Of a stretch of DNA of 64,000 bases, positions 61,601 to 64,000 are shown piece after piece. How positions within the stretch are numbered: the stretch's first letter is position 1; each line of letters begins with the position of its first letter. The translations under genes were made by a program, and so were the position numbers. The notes under the pieces were generated by a model. It searched no databases. It was not told the origin of the DNA and saw nothing but the letters and a program-made list of their open reading frames with translations. The stretch comes from Synaphobranchus kaupii. Its lineage: Eukaryota > Chordata > Actinopteri > Anguilliformes > Synaphobranchidae. The stretch is from NCBI GenBank assembly GCA_029718625.1, contig CM056380.1, positions 107,202,417 through 107,266,416 on the forward strand, in the 5' to 3' direction.

Positions 61601-63349
61601 AATACATCCAGCCCTTCCCTGGCCAGTGCGTCTCCATGGATCCCACCGCGGTCATCGACGTGTGCGGAATCATCGGCACGCCGTCGCTATGGAAACAGCA
61701 GGCGTCTTTGATCTGGCGCGTGGGGCCGGCGTACCTGTGGGAGGAGGCTGTGACGCCCGAGTCTGTGGAGGTCATGTACAACCAGGGCACCAAATACCTG
61801 GGGAATTACCTGTCTCTGTCTCTTCAAGGTGGGTCCGTCTGTCGTATACAATAGCATATTCGGGTGAAGTACCTCGTTCAAGGTCCTATCTGGGAATTGA
61901 ACCTGCAACCTTTTGGTTGCATGCCCAGTTTTCTAACAAGCCCGCACTCTGTTTCAGTGTTCTTGTATTTCATTGGTCCCTCCTCTTTTTTTTTCTTCTG
62001 TTTTTTTCCAAATTTGGATTGTCCAGTCATATTTAAATGCTCATAACTGGACCCTCGGTTATCAATTCGGGAAAGCCCCAACAAGCGCACGCTCTCCTCC
62101 CAAGCGTGTGTAAAGTGCCGCTTCTTATGACGGACACTCGTGCAGCTTAACGGCTGGACTTGCAGGCACCACATCGGCCAGCAGGGGGTCGCTGTAGAGC
62201 GAGGAGACGGGGATCCCTGCTGGCTGAACGCACCCTAACCCTGGGCCGCACTACTGCCAATTAGGGGTCACCCAGCTGGGTTTCATTTTGGGGAAAAAAA
62301 CTTTAAAAACTTTCAGTTTAACTGTCAAAATACCTTTATAAATACTCACAATTCCATATTAGTAAAGGCATTTTATTAATTGTTCGAATTAGAAAAGAAT
62401 GCCTTCTTGATATTTTTTAAATAATGAATTGAGTGGACTTTTTCCCAAGATGACTTTAAACACTTATGTCAACTGTGCCAGTAGTGCTTCCTTTGGCTTA
62501 ATTTAATAAATACTTATGTCAGCTGTGCCAGTAGTGCTTCCTTTGGCTTAATTTAATACATTTGATTCATGTTGTATTTTTGGTGGATATTTCAGCCGAT
62601 GGTCCAGAGAACGTCACGTCCCCAATCAGAATAATCCCAGAGGAAAGGATTTCTTTCGGTATCAATCCCACTGTGTCCTGCGTCACCACGGTAGCCGAAA
62701 TCCGAGACCAGTACAACGAGGTGGACTCCCGCCTCATTGCCAAAGAGGTTGGACATTCCTGCGTGTTTTTCCTCAGAAAAGTGAAACAAAACTATGGAAT
62801 ATGCAGAGACTAAATGCCCCTGCTTTTACACACAGTCACAATTAAACAATTCTGATCTTCTGCTTGACATTACCGAGCAGATTTTCATTTTTTCTAGAAA
62901 TTGTTCAGTTTACCAGACCACAATCATTTTACACGTGTGATTTCAATATGAACTTTTCTGGGCATCAAATGTGTTGAAAATGAACCCCAATGAATGTGTT
63001 TAGTTTGACACACACTACAGAGCACAAATGCTGTATATAACACTTATACACACACAGTGCATTAATGTGTGATGCAGTCAAGCAAACTGTTCCTCTAAGT
63101 TTTATTTCTTAGTAAAATAACCCTAGGTCATATATAATCTCTTATTCCAGACAGGTGGGGTATTCCCTTCTGTTGACTGCACTGGATAAGCTTACTCACA
63201 ATGACATGTGTCCCGTTTTTCCTGGTTTCACTTTCAGATGGGAATAACTTCACGGGATAACTGGACTCCGGTCTTCCTGGCCAGTAACGTGGCACAGCAT
63301 CTCAGCGGGACCTCTCGTACCATTGGCGCCGCCCTGGTGGGCCGTTTCG
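21559..63349 (+). CDS. wdfy4: WDFY3/WDFY4-family BEACH protein, N-terminal part; 21 coding exons, 3' end outside window
   Basis: Large scaffold protein related to WDFY3 (Alfy). In mammals WDFY4 works in dendritic cells for antigen cross-presentation and WDFY3 in selective autophagy. Twenty-one exons join without a phase conflict to 4108 coding bases (about 1369 codons). The deduced protein follows WDFY3 in order: start region, the ILxxxLYLF-like segment ([12 protein letters not shown]), [22 protein letters not shown], a long alpha-solenoid, [15 protein letters not shown] motif (here [10 protein letters not shown]), RTVSLVSMT...PSFVEFD, CLFLPS, the concanavalin-like domain ([46 protein letters not shown]), and [13 protein letters not shown]. 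Identity to the highly conserved WDFY3 is only moderate, which points to WDFY4. BEACH, WD40 and FYVE domains should follow to the right. Introns are unusually rich in minisatellites. wdfy4 rather than wdfy3 is an inference from divergence. Confidence 0.8.
21842..23139. other. Intron 1 of wdfy4 (first part)
   Basis: Contains a GT-rich tract (about 22078-22127) and one copy of a dispersed repeat (22255-22440, listed separately). The rest shows no coding signal. A CTCF-like word on the minus strand (CCACTAGGGGG) lies at about 23107-23117. Confidence 0.55.
22255..22440 (+). repeat. Dispersed repeat, copy 1 (second copy at 60018-60190)
   Basis: Shares with 60018-60190 a collinear series of words: AATCCAAATCCGGC, GTAATTAACTGAACA, TTAGTGC, ACACCTG.CTCCCAGGTAA, TTCTTGG/TTCCTGG and GAGTAAC. 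Similarity about 75-80% by eye over about 170 bp. Both copies are on the plus strand. No coding capacity; family not identified. Confidence 0.8.
23140..25212. repeat. 46-49-bp minisatellite, about 44 copies, wdfy4 intron 1
   Basis: Units of the type CTGTAGGGTGTAAAATAGTC then ACTGGCTCTCCTGTAGTACT then GTGTGGC. Unit length varies through GTGTG/GTG slippage and GCCGATAGG deletion variants that recur in non-adjacent copies. Minus-strand frames across it are artefacts. Confidence 0.95.
25302..25376. repeat. (GT)n microsatellite next to wdfy4 exon 2
   Basis: About 35 GT dinucleotides ending in GCGCGC, 20 bp upstream of the exon 2 acceptor; it may serve as part of the upstream splicing context. Confidence 0.95.
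25397..25508 (+). CDS. wdfy4: wdfy4 coding exon 2
   Basis: Acceptor TTCTTCCCTCAG, donor GTACAT. Encodes [20 protein letters not shown] then [17 protein letters not shown], aligned with the FSDLLQFTTQVSRLMVTEI region of WDFY3. Phase 0 in, phase 1 out. Confidence 0.8.
25509..26381. other. Intron 2 of wdfy4, first part
   Basis: AT-rich sequence with no recognised repeat or coding signal. Confidence 0.55.
26382..27086. repeat. 30-bp G-rich minisatellite, about 23 copies, wdfy4 intron 2
   Basis: Units of the type GCCCACAGGTGGATGCTGGG then GTGGTGGTGG. Very homogeneous; the only common variant is GCGCACAGG. Because 30 is a multiple of three and the unit lacks stops, all frames stay open on both strands (up to 278 codons), which is not evidence of coding. 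Each unit holds a four-run G motif. Confidence 0.96.
27087..27957. other. Intron 2 of wdfy4, last part, with partial MITE
   Basis: About 27300-27385 resembles the right half of the MITE at 46396-46555 (AATCATTGGTTGTGTTA, GCTAAAGG.TTTTGCACACGC, GGTCTTAGTAAA). The exon 3 acceptor follows a long poly-T tract (about 27927-27947). Confidence 0.55.
27958..28067 (+). CDS. wdfy4: wdfy4 coding exon 3
   Basis: Acceptor AACGACAG after a poly-T tract, donor GTGAGC. Encodes [20 protein letters not shown] then [16 protein letters not shown], which matches the AIVQFLEI...SRGWMLLTTINLLASS segment of WDFY3. Phase 1 in, 0 out. Confidence 0.85.
28206..29616. repeat. 33-bp minisatellite, about 43 copies, wdfy4 intron 3
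   Basis: Units of the type CTGGGATCTGCTGGTATGCC then TGTAACTGTTGTG with C/T variation at two sites (GCC/GTCTG; ACC/ACTG). It starts about 140 bp after the exon 3 donor. The array is interrupted at 29616 by an insertion and resumes at 30189. The 606-codon minus and 342-codon plus open frames are products of the stop-free 33-bp unit. Confidence 0.96.
29616..30188 (-). mobile_element. Retroelement insertion inside the 33-bp minisatellite
   Basis: The left end, read on the minus strand, finishes with AATAAAAGTTATTCTATTCT, a short-repeat tail like that of non-LTR elements or their SINEs. The minisatellite breaks at TGCTGGTAT and restarts at GTATGCCTG, so GTAT may be a short target duplication. 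The interior has no intact frame and no domain I can name. Confidence 0.6.
30189..30300. repeat. Distal part of the 33-bp minisatellite
   Basis: Three further units (GTATGCCTGTATCTGTTGTG, TATGTCTGTAACTGTCGTG and a final degenerate one), more diverged than the main block, consistent with the array edge being cut off by the insertion. Confidence 0.9.
30567..30837. repeat. 14-bp minisatellite, about 19 copies, wdfy4 intron 3
   Basis: Units GCTGACTGGTACGC with variants GCTGACTGGTACGA and GCTGACTGGTACGG clustered in blocks. Long minus-strand frames here are artefacts. Confidence 0.95.
30838..31084. other. End of intron 3 of wdfy4
   Basis: Unrecognised sequence ending in the acceptor TTTGTGTTCCAG of exon 4. 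Confidence 0.5.
31085..31225 (+). CDS. wdfy4: wdfy4 coding exon 4
   Basis: 141 bp, phase 0 both sides, acceptor GTGTTCCAG, donor GTAATC. Encodes [20 protein letters not shown] then [20 protein letters not shown] and FQEVFTQ. The [12 protein letters not shown] stretch matches TLVKCLYLFFDLP of WDFY3, the clearest family marker in this part. Confidence 0.9.
31226..31845. other. Intron 4 of wdfy4, first part
   Basis: Contains a CTCF-like word, CCACTAGGGGCGCTG at 31567-31581, one base short of the usual core. A short direct repeat (GCTCACCTGGTGGGTTG twice) lies at about 31773-31809. No coding signal. Confidence 0.5.
31846..32325. repeat. 45-bp minisatellite, about 11 copies, wdfy4 intron 4
   Basis: Units of the type ATTACACACTGCACATGTGC then TATTGGCCTACAGGTGTGAG then TGGGC. 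Open on both strands because the unit is a multiple of three without stops. Confidence 0.95.
32438..32739 (+). repeat. 50-bp tandem repeat containing the exon 5 acceptor site
   Basis: Six units, each with GATTGGCTCTCTGTGGGTCAG followed by a copy of the first bases of exon 5 (GTGCTCCTGCAG or GTGGTCCTGCAG). AG dinucleotides fall at 32488, 32538, 32588, 32638, 32688 and 32738, exactly 50 bp apart; the last is the real acceptor. Use of any upstream one would read GTG.TCCTGCAGTGTTGA and meet a stop after five codons. Confidence 0.93.
32740..32929 (+). CDS. wdfy4: wdfy4 coding exon 5, both splice sites embedded in tandem repeats
   Basis: 190 bp. Encodes [20 protein letters not shown] then [20 protein letters not shown] and [20 protein letters not shown], matching the ILVKLCSFVSPAEEL...LLFSAITSW...WRKSAGEVLMTIS region of WDFY3. 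The last bases (CACTGCAG-G) and donor GTGAGT are repeated downstream. Phase 0 in, 1 out. Confidence 0.9.
32930..33620 (+). repeat. 27-bp minisatellite containing five extra copies of the exon 5 donor
   Basis: Main unit CAACGCAGGCCAAGAACACT then GTCCCCA, about 22 copies. Interspersed are copies of the exon end plus donor (CTGCAGGGTGAGTCACAC type) with GT at 32987, 33048, 33432, 33543 and 33600, besides the true donor at 32930. The array therefore grew from the exon-intron junction itself. Long frames on both strands are artefacts, apart from the short extension discussed in the findings. Confidence 0.93.
33998..34822. mobile_element. Fold-back MITE (about 825 bp) in wdfy4 intron 5
   Basis: Two arms of about 200 bp are inverted copies: GCACATAAGAGCAGAAAGCA with TGCTTTCTGCCCTTATGTGC, TTACCTTATCAACTTTATT with AATAAAGTTGATAAGGTAA, and GATGCCTGCAACAC with GTGTTGCAGGCATC. 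Ends CCCCAATTCCAACAAAAGGA and TACTGTCCCAACTTT. No transposase. Target duplication not found, so class unassigned. Confidence 0.8.
34823..35334. other. Intron 5 of wdfy4, unrecognised
   Basis: Sequence rich in CGCTAC/GTAGCG-like words between the MITE and the 44-bp repeat. 'TTCACGCTACAGC' near 34840 and 'GTTCATACTTGGGCGACAGT' after the repeat suggest the flanks of an older element, not resolved. Confidence 0.4.
35302..35650. repeat. 44-bp minisatellite, about 8 copies, wdfy4 intron 5
   Basis: Units CTTACTGACAGCGCTGTAAA then TACAGGAGCGAGTCCTGTTA and CAAA, nearly identical, with GATTCC/GAGTCC as the only recurrent variant. Confidence 0.95.
37166..37215 (-). repeat. Inverted SINE/L2 tail inside the piggyBac element
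   Basis: TTACATTACATTTATTTAGC then AGACGCTTTTATCCAAAGCG is the reverse complement of the fish SINE 3' tail seen at 39103-39152, diverged from it, so it is a separate insertion. Confidence 0.7.
37869..38008 (-). pseudogene. piggyBac transposase N-terminal exon
   Basis: ATG at 38008 opens [20 protein letters not shown] then an acidic run ([19 protein letters not shown]), the typical acidic N-terminus of piggyBac/PGBD transposases, ending at a good donor GTAAGT. No catalytic domain downstream was recognised, so I treat it as a remnant. Confidence 0.65.
39153..39931. other. End of intron 5 of wdfy4, unrecognised
   Basis: AT-rich sequence ending in the acceptor TTCTGTGTTGCAG of exon 6. Nothing else supported. 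Confidence 0.5.
39932..40121 (+). CDS. wdfy4: wdfy4 coding exon 6, with a GC donor
   Basis: Encodes [20 protein letters not shown] then [20 protein letters not shown] and [17 protein letters not shown], matching ECLSTCVQNMQ...FRIWQGYNFLCDLL of WDFY3. The frame fits only if the exon ends at 40121 before GCAAGT, a non-canonical GC donor, which then joins exon 7 as an Arg codon. Phase 1 in, 2 out. Confidence 0.85.
40122..40806. repeat. 30-bp minisatellite starting at the exon 6 donor, about 22 copies
   Basis: Units GTAGAAAGTTACTCTCCTGC then TGCTGGGCCT, with CTGTTCCTC variants. The first unit is the donor itself: CGGCAAGTTACTCTCC, where GCAAGT corresponds to GAAAGT of later units. The array ends only 26 bp before the exon 7 acceptor, so it fills nearly the whole intron. 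Confidence 0.93.
40833..40993 (+). CDS. wdfy4: wdfy4 coding exon 7, sandwiched between two minisatellites
   Basis: Acceptor CTTTCCCTGCAG, donor GTAGCC. Encodes [20 protein letters not shown] then [20 protein letters not shown] and [11 protein letters not shown], matching DALKDLVNLITSLTTYGVSELKPA...LPGF of WDFY3. Phase 2 in, 1 out. The donor is weak after position +3. Confidence 0.88.
40994..42131. repeat. GT-rich minisatellite starting at the exon 7 donor, about 47 copies
   Basis: Units GCTCAAAGCCCCGTGTGTGT with a variable GT count (unit about 20-40 bp), some with GCTCAAATCCCC. The first unit (GTAGCCGTGTGTGTGTCTGC) includes the donor. A block of about 580 bp (41010-41590) is repeated nearly intact at 41590-42130. 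Frames of up to 498 codons are artefacts. Confidence 0.93.
42132..42545. other. Intron 7 of wdfy4 between two minisatellites
   Basis: Unrecognised sequence with a poly-C run at about 42311-42333. Confidence 0.55.
42546..43985. repeat. 28-bp minisatellite, about 51 copies, wdfy4 intron 7
   Basis: Units GGTTGGTGCGTTAGCGGGAA then GTGGCTCT, with GCTGG, GCCGG, AGCAGG and TGACTCT variants shuffled along the array. Confidence 0.96.
43986..45021. other. End of intron 7 of wdfy4
   Basis: Holds a short 11-bp repeat (TTTGGCCTCTG, about 6 copies, 44258-44318) and a 64-bp unit (GAGGAAGATCCACGTCTATA...TTTTATGGCTGGT) repeated twice at about 44726-44850. No coding signal. Confidence 0.7.
45022..45483 (+). 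CDS. wdfy4: wdfy4 coding exon 8 (alpha-solenoid)
   Basis: 462 bp between acceptor CCCCCCTCCAG and donor GTGCGT. Encodes [60 protein letters not shown] and [20 protein letters not shown] then [20 protein letters not shown]. Every segment lines up with WDFY3 (NANYFILES, FVVFSLNYIPCKELI, DVFREVGLLEVMVNLLHKYAALL). High third-position GC compared with flanking introns. Phase 1 both sides. Confidence 0.93.
45581..46361. mobile_element. Fold-back MITE with TTAA target duplication (781 bp)
   Basis: Flanked by TTAA at 45577-45580 and 46362-46365. Arms of about 255 bp are inverted copies: AGCACAACTGAACTTTGGTA with ACCAAAGTTCAGTTGTGCT, TATTTGTCGCTCTCCATTCA, and CAATAACCAGTCCTCGTACA with its complement. 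A loop of about 265 bp has no coding capacity that I trust. Another member of the TTAA fold-back class seen at 3005-4587 and 55260-55675, but with different ends. Confidence 0.85.
46396..46555. mobile_element. Short Harbinger-type MITE (160 bp) with TAA target duplication
   Basis: Ends GGGCCTGATTTACTAAGAC and GTCTTAGTAAATCAGGCCC are perfect inverted repeats. The flanking 3 bp are TAA on both sides (46393-46395, 46556-46558), typical of PIF/Harbinger. A diverged right half of a relative lies at about 27300-27385. Confidence 0.85.
46559..47705. other. End of intron 8 of wdfy4, unrecognised
   Basis: About 1.1 kb without recognisable repeats or coding signal, ending in the acceptor CCCCCGTTTTAG of exon 9. 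Confidence 0.55.
47706..47807 (+). CDS. wdfy4: wdfy4 coding exon 9
   Basis: 102 bp, donor GTAAGG. Encodes [20 protein letters not shown] then [13 protein letters not shown], matching SVEDQKHLALLVMETLTVLLQGS of WDFY3. Phase 1 both sides. Confidence 0.82.
47808..48202. other. Intron 9 of wdfy4, nothing recognised
   Basis: Short intron without identifiable repeats. Confidence 0.6.
48203..48393 (+). CDS. wdfy4: wdfy4 coding exon 10
   Basis: Acceptor GTGTTTTCAG, donor GTATAA. Encodes [20 protein letters not shown] then [20 protein letters not shown] and [19 protein letters not shown], matching the IVKYPQCRQHALMTIQQLVLS...HSAPPTELQLKTDIL part of WDFY3. Phase 1 in, 0 out. Its last 45 bases are duplicated at 49735-49779. 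Confidence 0.9.
48398..48560. repeat. (CA)n microsatellite starting at the exon 10 donor
   Basis: CA tract with TGACCACACAC interruptions, beginning five bases into the intron. Confidence 0.95.
48561..49542. mobile_element. hAT-like MITE inserted in the CA tract
   Basis: Ends TAGAGGCTGACATTTTTTCG and, read inward from the right, TAGAGGGTGACACGGGAGTG are inverted copies, followed by paired GGGACGGGACAGGA-type sequence. It interrupts a CA tract, so the expected 8-bp duplication cannot be told from the repeat. It carries a helicase-like fragment (48792-48980). Confidence 0.72.
48792..48980 (+). pseudogene. Pif1/Helitron-type helicase C-terminal fragment
   Basis: 62 codons then TAG, without a start codon. 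[20 protein letters not shown] then [14 protein letters not shown] is the conserved C-terminal motif of Pif1-like SF1 helicases, also the helicase part of Helitron Rep/Hel proteins. Preceded by a charged [12 protein letters not shown] stretch. Only this piece is present, so it is a captured or decayed fragment. Confidence 0.7.
49543..49734. repeat. (CA)n microsatellite with TGACC interruptions
   Basis: Right part of the CA tract split by the hAT-like insertion; units TGACCACACACACGCTCACA recur. Confidence 0.95.
49735..49779 (+). pseudogene. Detached copy of the 3' end of wdfy4 exon 10 with its donor
   Basis: 45 bases that differ from 48349-48393 at one position (CCAAACTGAG for CCAAACCGAG), followed by the same donor GTATAAC and a new CA tract (49785-49850). 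No acceptor precedes it, so it is an orphan donor. Confidence 0.93.
49785..50414. other. CA tract and unrecognised sequence, wdfy4 intron 10
   Basis: CA-rich repeat to about 49858, then AT-rich sequence without identifiable features. Confidence 0.6.
50423..50733. mobile_element. Probable MITE with GC-rich inverted ends
   Basis: Left GGGGTGCGCCCCAATAGTCG and right (reverse complement) GGGGTACGTCCCAATATTC pair, and CCCTTCCTCCACTACCACC pairs with GGTAGTGGGGGAGTGGAGG. No transposase; target duplication not established. Confidence 0.55.
50734..52347. other. End of intron 10 of wdfy4, unrecognised
   Basis: About 1.6 kb of AT-rich sequence. No repeat family or coding signal that I can support. Confidence 0.55.
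52348..52994 (+). CDS. wdfy4: wdfy4 coding exon 11 (largest in the window)
   Basis: 647 bp between acceptor CTGCTGCTCAG and donor GTATGA. Encodes [60 protein letters not shown] and [16 protein letters not shown], matching LLSVLRESHRSRTVFRKVGGFVY...TAAMRYEPANSHFFKT...KLADAVRFLGCFSD of WDFY3. It then has a low-complexity acidic insert (about 52660-52725) rich in Asp-Pro, and [10 protein letters not shown]...[13 protein letters not shown]. Strongly GC-rich at third positions. Phase 0 in, 2 out. Confidence 0.92.
52995..53666. other. Intron 11 of wdfy4, unrecognised
   Basis: AT-rich sequence without repeats or coding signal. Confidence 0.6.
53667..53754 (+). CDS. wdfy4: wdfy4 coding exon 12
   Basis: 88-bp exon, acceptor TTATCCCCTCAG, donor GTATAA. 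Encodes [20 protein letters not shown] then KISSLEHTQ, matching DAVIIHPGAMLAMLDLLASVGSV of WDFY3. It exactly repairs the phase gap between exons 11 (phase 2) and 13 (phase 0). Confidence 0.85.
53750..54130. repeat. Minisatellite grown from the exon 12 donor, about 12 half units
   Basis: Composite units ACACGCAGGTATAAAGTACA then CTCGCATGTATACCATACAC. The first copy of CACACGCAGGTATAAAG is the exon 12 end and donor; perfect or near copies follow at several points (for example ending 53818, 53972, 54119). Each would be a potential donor. Confidence 0.93.
54131..54939. other. End of intron 12 of wdfy4, unrecognised
   Basis: AT-rich sequence with a poly-T run near 54722. Nothing else supported. 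Confidence 0.55.
54940..55154 (+). CDS. wdfy4: wdfy4 coding exon 13
   Basis: Acceptor ATCTTGCTCCAG, donor GTCAGC. Encodes [20 protein letters not shown] then [20 protein letters not shown] and [19 protein letters not shown], matching LQLAVANILQSLVHTERNQQVMCEAGL...LQRMFERLASQALEPMVLR of WDFY3. Phase 0 in, 2 out. Confidence 0.92.
55260..55675. mobile_element. MITE with TTAA target duplication (416 bp), wdfy4 intron 13
   Basis: TTAA at 55256-55259 and 55676-55679. Ends AGGTTGTATCAGCGATTTTG and CAAAATCGCTGATACAACCT are perfect inverted repeats. Interior without coding capacity. The AGG...CCT ends and TTAA site match the outer element at 3005-4587 in class, not in sequence. Confidence 0.88.
55995..56080 (+). 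CDS. wdfy4: wdfy4 coding exon 14
   Basis: 86 bp, acceptor TCTCTCCTGTCAG, donor GTAATG. Encodes [20 protein letters not shown] then LQAAHASN, matching EFLRLASPLNCGAWDKKLL of WDFY3. Phase 2 in, 1 out. Confidence 0.82.
56081..56667. other. Intron 14 of wdfy4, unrecognised
   Basis: AT-rich; no supported feature. Confidence 0.6.
56668..56893 (+). CDS. wdfy4: wdfy4 coding exon 15
   Basis: Acceptor TTTGCTTTAAG, donor GTACGG. Encodes [20 protein letters not shown] then [20 protein letters not shown] and [14 protein letters not shown], matching VKCLVSMTTPHDIRLHGSSV..PAFVEFD...GFG of WDFY3, just before the concanavalin-like domain. Phase 1 in, 2 out. Confidence 0.92.
57352..57585. repeat. 44-bp minisatellite, about 5 copies, wdfy4 intron 15
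   Basis: Units TGGGTGGTGTACGGCAGCCA then TTTTACCCTGGAACAGATCC and TCTC, nearly identical, ending about 105 bp before exon 16. Open plus-strand frames across it are artefacts. Confidence 0.93.
57690..57766 (+). CDS. wdfy4: wdfy4 coding exon 16
   Basis: 77 bp, acceptor CTGTGTTGCAG, donor GTAAGC. Encodes [20 protein letters not shown] then GGIGC, matching CLFLPSLAPHNAP...GIGSG of WDFY3. Phase 2 in, 1 out. Confidence 0.88.
57767..58079. other. Intron 16 of wdfy4, first part
   Basis: Unrecognised AT-rich sequence leading into the repeat at 58080. Confidence 0.55.
58080..58868. repeat. 9-10-bp repeat (AATGTCAGT/AATATGAGT) with higher-order units, wdfy4 intron 16
   Basis: Simple GTAATGTCAGTAATATGAGT units with interspersed AACGTGATTAATGTTGGT; from about 58450 a higher-order unit of about 60-70 bp is repeated. 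The array runs to within 15 bp of the exon 17 acceptor (TTCTTCTCTCCTCAG). Long frames on both strands are artefacts. Confidence 0.94.
58884..59102 (+). CDS. wdfy4: wdfy4 coding exon 17 (concanavalin-like domain)
   Basis: 219 bp, donor GTACTC. Encodes [40 protein letters not shown] and [20 protein letters not shown], matching FFPPPSGLSYSSWFCIEHF...VRLLTVVRRANSSEQHYVCLAIVLSAKDRSLIVSTKEE of WDFY3. Phase 1 both sides. Confidence 0.95.
59243..59763. mobile_element. Tc1/mariner-type non-autonomous element, TA target site
   Basis: Starts CAGTACTGTGCAAAAGTCTT after TA (59241-59242) and ends AAGACTTTTACACAGTACTA before TA (59764-59765). The interior contains the reverse complement of a decayed Tc1 transposase stretch (ATGATGTTGAGATCAGGGCT region). 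Confidence 0.85.
60018..60190 (+). repeat. Dispersed repeat, copy 2 (first copy at 22255-22440)
   Basis: Collinear with the copy in intron 1: AATCCAAATCCGGC, AGGTAATTAACTGAACA, CACACCTGACTCCCAGGTAA and GATTTGAGTAACCGGGT. It ends about 45 bp upstream of exon 18. Confidence 0.8.
60236..60414 (+). CDS. wdfy4: wdfy4 coding exon 18 (concanavalin-like domain)
   Basis: Acceptor TTTTCTTACGTTAG, donor GTAGGC. Encodes [20 protein letters not shown] then [20 protein letters not shown] and [15 protein letters not shown], matching FRCGELIIEGQWHHLVLVMSKGMLKNSTAALYIDGQLVNTVK of WDFY3. Phase 1 in, 0 out. Confidence 0.94.
60413..60905. repeat. 52-bp minisatellite grown from the exon 18 donor, about 9.5 copies
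   Basis: Units GGTAGGCTAATAGGCTAATC then CATATGCATATCCACTGTAG and CAGATACTCCTT. The first unit begins with the last exon base and donor, so each unit carries a GTAGGCTA donor-like start. Confidence 0.94.
60906..61596. other. End of intron 18 of wdfy4, unrecognised
   Basis: Sequence with CACACCACACCACCACAG-like short repeats near 61360. No coding signal. Confidence 0.5.
61597..61828 (+). CDS. wdfy4: wdfy4 coding exon 19 (concanavalin-like domain)
   Basis: 232 bp, acceptor GTTGTCGGATAG, donor GTGGGT. Encodes [40 protein letters not shown] and [20 protein letters not shown], matching VYAYIGTPPAQRQIASLVWRLGP...TTIYELGPNYVGSFQAV of WDFY3. Phase 0 in, 1 out. Confidence 0.93.
61862..61943 (-). repeat. 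tRNA-derived SINE fragment (inverted)
   Basis: On the minus strand it reads GGGCATGCAACCAAAAGGTT then GCAGGTTCAATTCCCAGATA, which matches the SINE at 38944-39000 around the B-box (GTAACCGAAAGGTTGCAGGT). It begins about 30 bp after the exon 19 donor. Confidence 0.65.
61944..62458. other. Intron 19 of wdfy4, middle part
   Basis: Contains GGCCAGCAGGGGGTCGCTGT at about 62176-62195, similar to a CTCF core but with one inserted base. Otherwise unrecognised. Confidence 0.45.
62459..62562. repeat. 52-bp tandem duplication just upstream of exon 20
   Basis: ACACTTATGTCAACTGTGCC then AGTAGTGCTTCCTTTGGCTT and AATTTAATA occurs twice in tandem, about 34 bp from the exon 20 acceptor region, possibly an early stage of minisatellite growth. 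Confidence 0.9.
62596..62747 (+). CDS. wdfy4: wdfy4 coding exon 20
   Basis: 152 bp, acceptor GTGGATATTTCAG, donor GTTGGA (weak). Encodes [20 protein letters not shown] then [20 protein letters not shown] and [10 protein letters not shown], matching SPVSLVPEEKVSFGLYALSVSSLTVARIRKVYNKLDSKAIAKQ of WDFY3. Phase 1 in, 0 out. Confidence 0.9.
62748..63237. other. Intron 20 of wdfy4, unrecognised
   Basis: AT-rich; no supported feature. Confidence 0.6.
63238..63349 (+). CDS. wdfy4: wdfy4 coding exon 21 (last in window)
   Basis: 112 bp, acceptor GTTTCACTTTCAG, donor GTAAAG. Encodes [20 protein letters not shown] then [18 protein letters not shown], matching LGISSHENATPVKLIHNSAGHLNGSARTIGAALIGYLG of WDFY3. 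Phase 0 in, 1 out; the next exon is beyond base 64000. Confidence 0.92.
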
Positions 63350-64000
63350 GTAAAGACGCAGTTCTGCGGGATGAAAACGCTCCAGATATTTCTGTCACGC
63401 TGGCGTGTTATTATAATTTATGTCCGGCTCTAAACATTTGCATGTGGTGTGTAATGCCTGGAGCTTGACCTCTCGAGCTGAGGATTATGGGTTCTAATCA
63501 TGGTAAAACACTGCCGTAATGCACTTGAGCAGGGTATTACGTATTTTGCTCTTATCTAGTTGTATAAATGGGTTGTAAGGATTATGAGCCTGCCCAATGC
63601 CTCTATGTACTGTGAGTGGCTACTTGGTAAAAAAAAGAATGTTATGCCCAGGCTAGTTGATTATTTGTATGTACGAGCATCTGTCTTTTTGTCTGAGTGA
63701 ACTGAGGGTTCTTTCCAAAATAGAAAGTTCTGTTGGTGCTCTTTATTGCAGGACAGCTACGAATGCTGTCCACTCCAGGATGAAAATAAAGTTGCTGCAC
63801 AATCATGCCCAAATAGCACGGGAGTTCACTATTTTGGTCACAATTTCCGTTTGCGAAACATTTTGACGTTTTTGGCCATCAGATCAGCCTTCATGAGATC
63901 TGTTTTTGAAAGAGGGTTGTGTGCCTCATCTCAATTGTCTGGGAACAGCTTTATTAACCCAAAAACAAGTCTCACGTTGTCTTCAAATGCTGGATTTGTG
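63350..64000. other. Start of intron 21 of wdfy4, with degenerate SINE
   Basis: About 63450-63610 resembles a decayed tRNA SINE: GGGTTCTAATCATGGTAAAA in the B-box region, ACTGCCGTAATGCACTTGAG, and CTAGTTGTATAAATGGGTTG, which parallels AGCTGTATAAATGGATAATA of the intact SINE. The rest is unrecognised. Confidence 0.5.

Noticed and set aside
21559..63349. Assignment to wdfy3 in place of wdfy4
   Set aside because: Order of motifs fits both, but WDFY3 is very strongly conserved among vertebrates and this protein matches it only moderately; a phylogeny would decide.
1..64000. CRISPR-like arrays
   Set aside because: All regular arrays are direct tandem minisatellites without unique spacers, in a vertebrate genome.

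Overview
The window is nuclear DNA from a ray-finned (teleost-type) fish. The evidence is small exons with vertebrate splice signals, long introns, a Tc1/mariner transposase, hAT, PIF/Harbinger and piggyBac pieces, tRNA-derived SINEs with the fish-type AATGTAA tail, and very heavy micro- and minisatellite content. I cannot name the species. No bacterial operon, CRISPR array, rRNA or free-standing tRNA gene was seen.

Two protein-coding genes lie head to head. On the minus strand (16167 down to 1, continuing past the left edge) is an ankyrin-repeat DHHC palmitoyltransferase of the ZDHHC13/ZDHHC17 (HIP14) type. Ten coding exons join in a single reading frame of 452 codons: six ankyrin-type repeats, four membrane segments, then the Cys-rich DHHC catalytic domain. 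One of its introns is a minor-spliceosome (U12) AT-AC intron with near-perfect signals. On the plus strand (about 21559 to 63349, continuing past the right edge) is the N-terminal third or so of a WDFY3/WDFY4-family BEACH protein, most likely wdfy4. Twenty-one coding exons, all phase-compatible, give about 1369 codons. The BEACH, WD40 and FYVE parts should lie beyond the window.

Layout: 1-5.5 kb DHHC domain exons, a 2.1 kb minisatellite and a fold-back transposon containing a nested Harbinger; 5.5-12.7 kb more DHHC-gene exons, a hAT MITE and two minisatellites; 13.1-14.7 kb a Tc1 element with a rearranged 3' end; 16.2-21.5 kb intergenic interval with a CTCF-like site, a MITE and SINE pieces; 21.6-33.6 kb wdfy4 exons 1-5 with five large minisatellites; 34-39.2 kb a MITE and a piggyBac element inserted in a SINE; 39.9-64 kb wdfy4 exons 6-21 with more minisatellites and MITEs.

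The strongest unusual signal is that many minisatellites in wdfy4 begin at, or contain copies of, exon-intron junctions. Exon 5 is flanked by an array of six acceptor sites exactly 50 bp apart and by an array with six donor sites. Exons 6, 7, 10, 12 and 18 have arrays starting at or within about ten bases of their donors, and exon 10 has a detached copy of its last 45 coding bases plus donor 1.4 kb downstream. Minisatellites cover about 15 kb (some 23%) of the window. The long open frames over these arrays are repeat artefacts, not genes.
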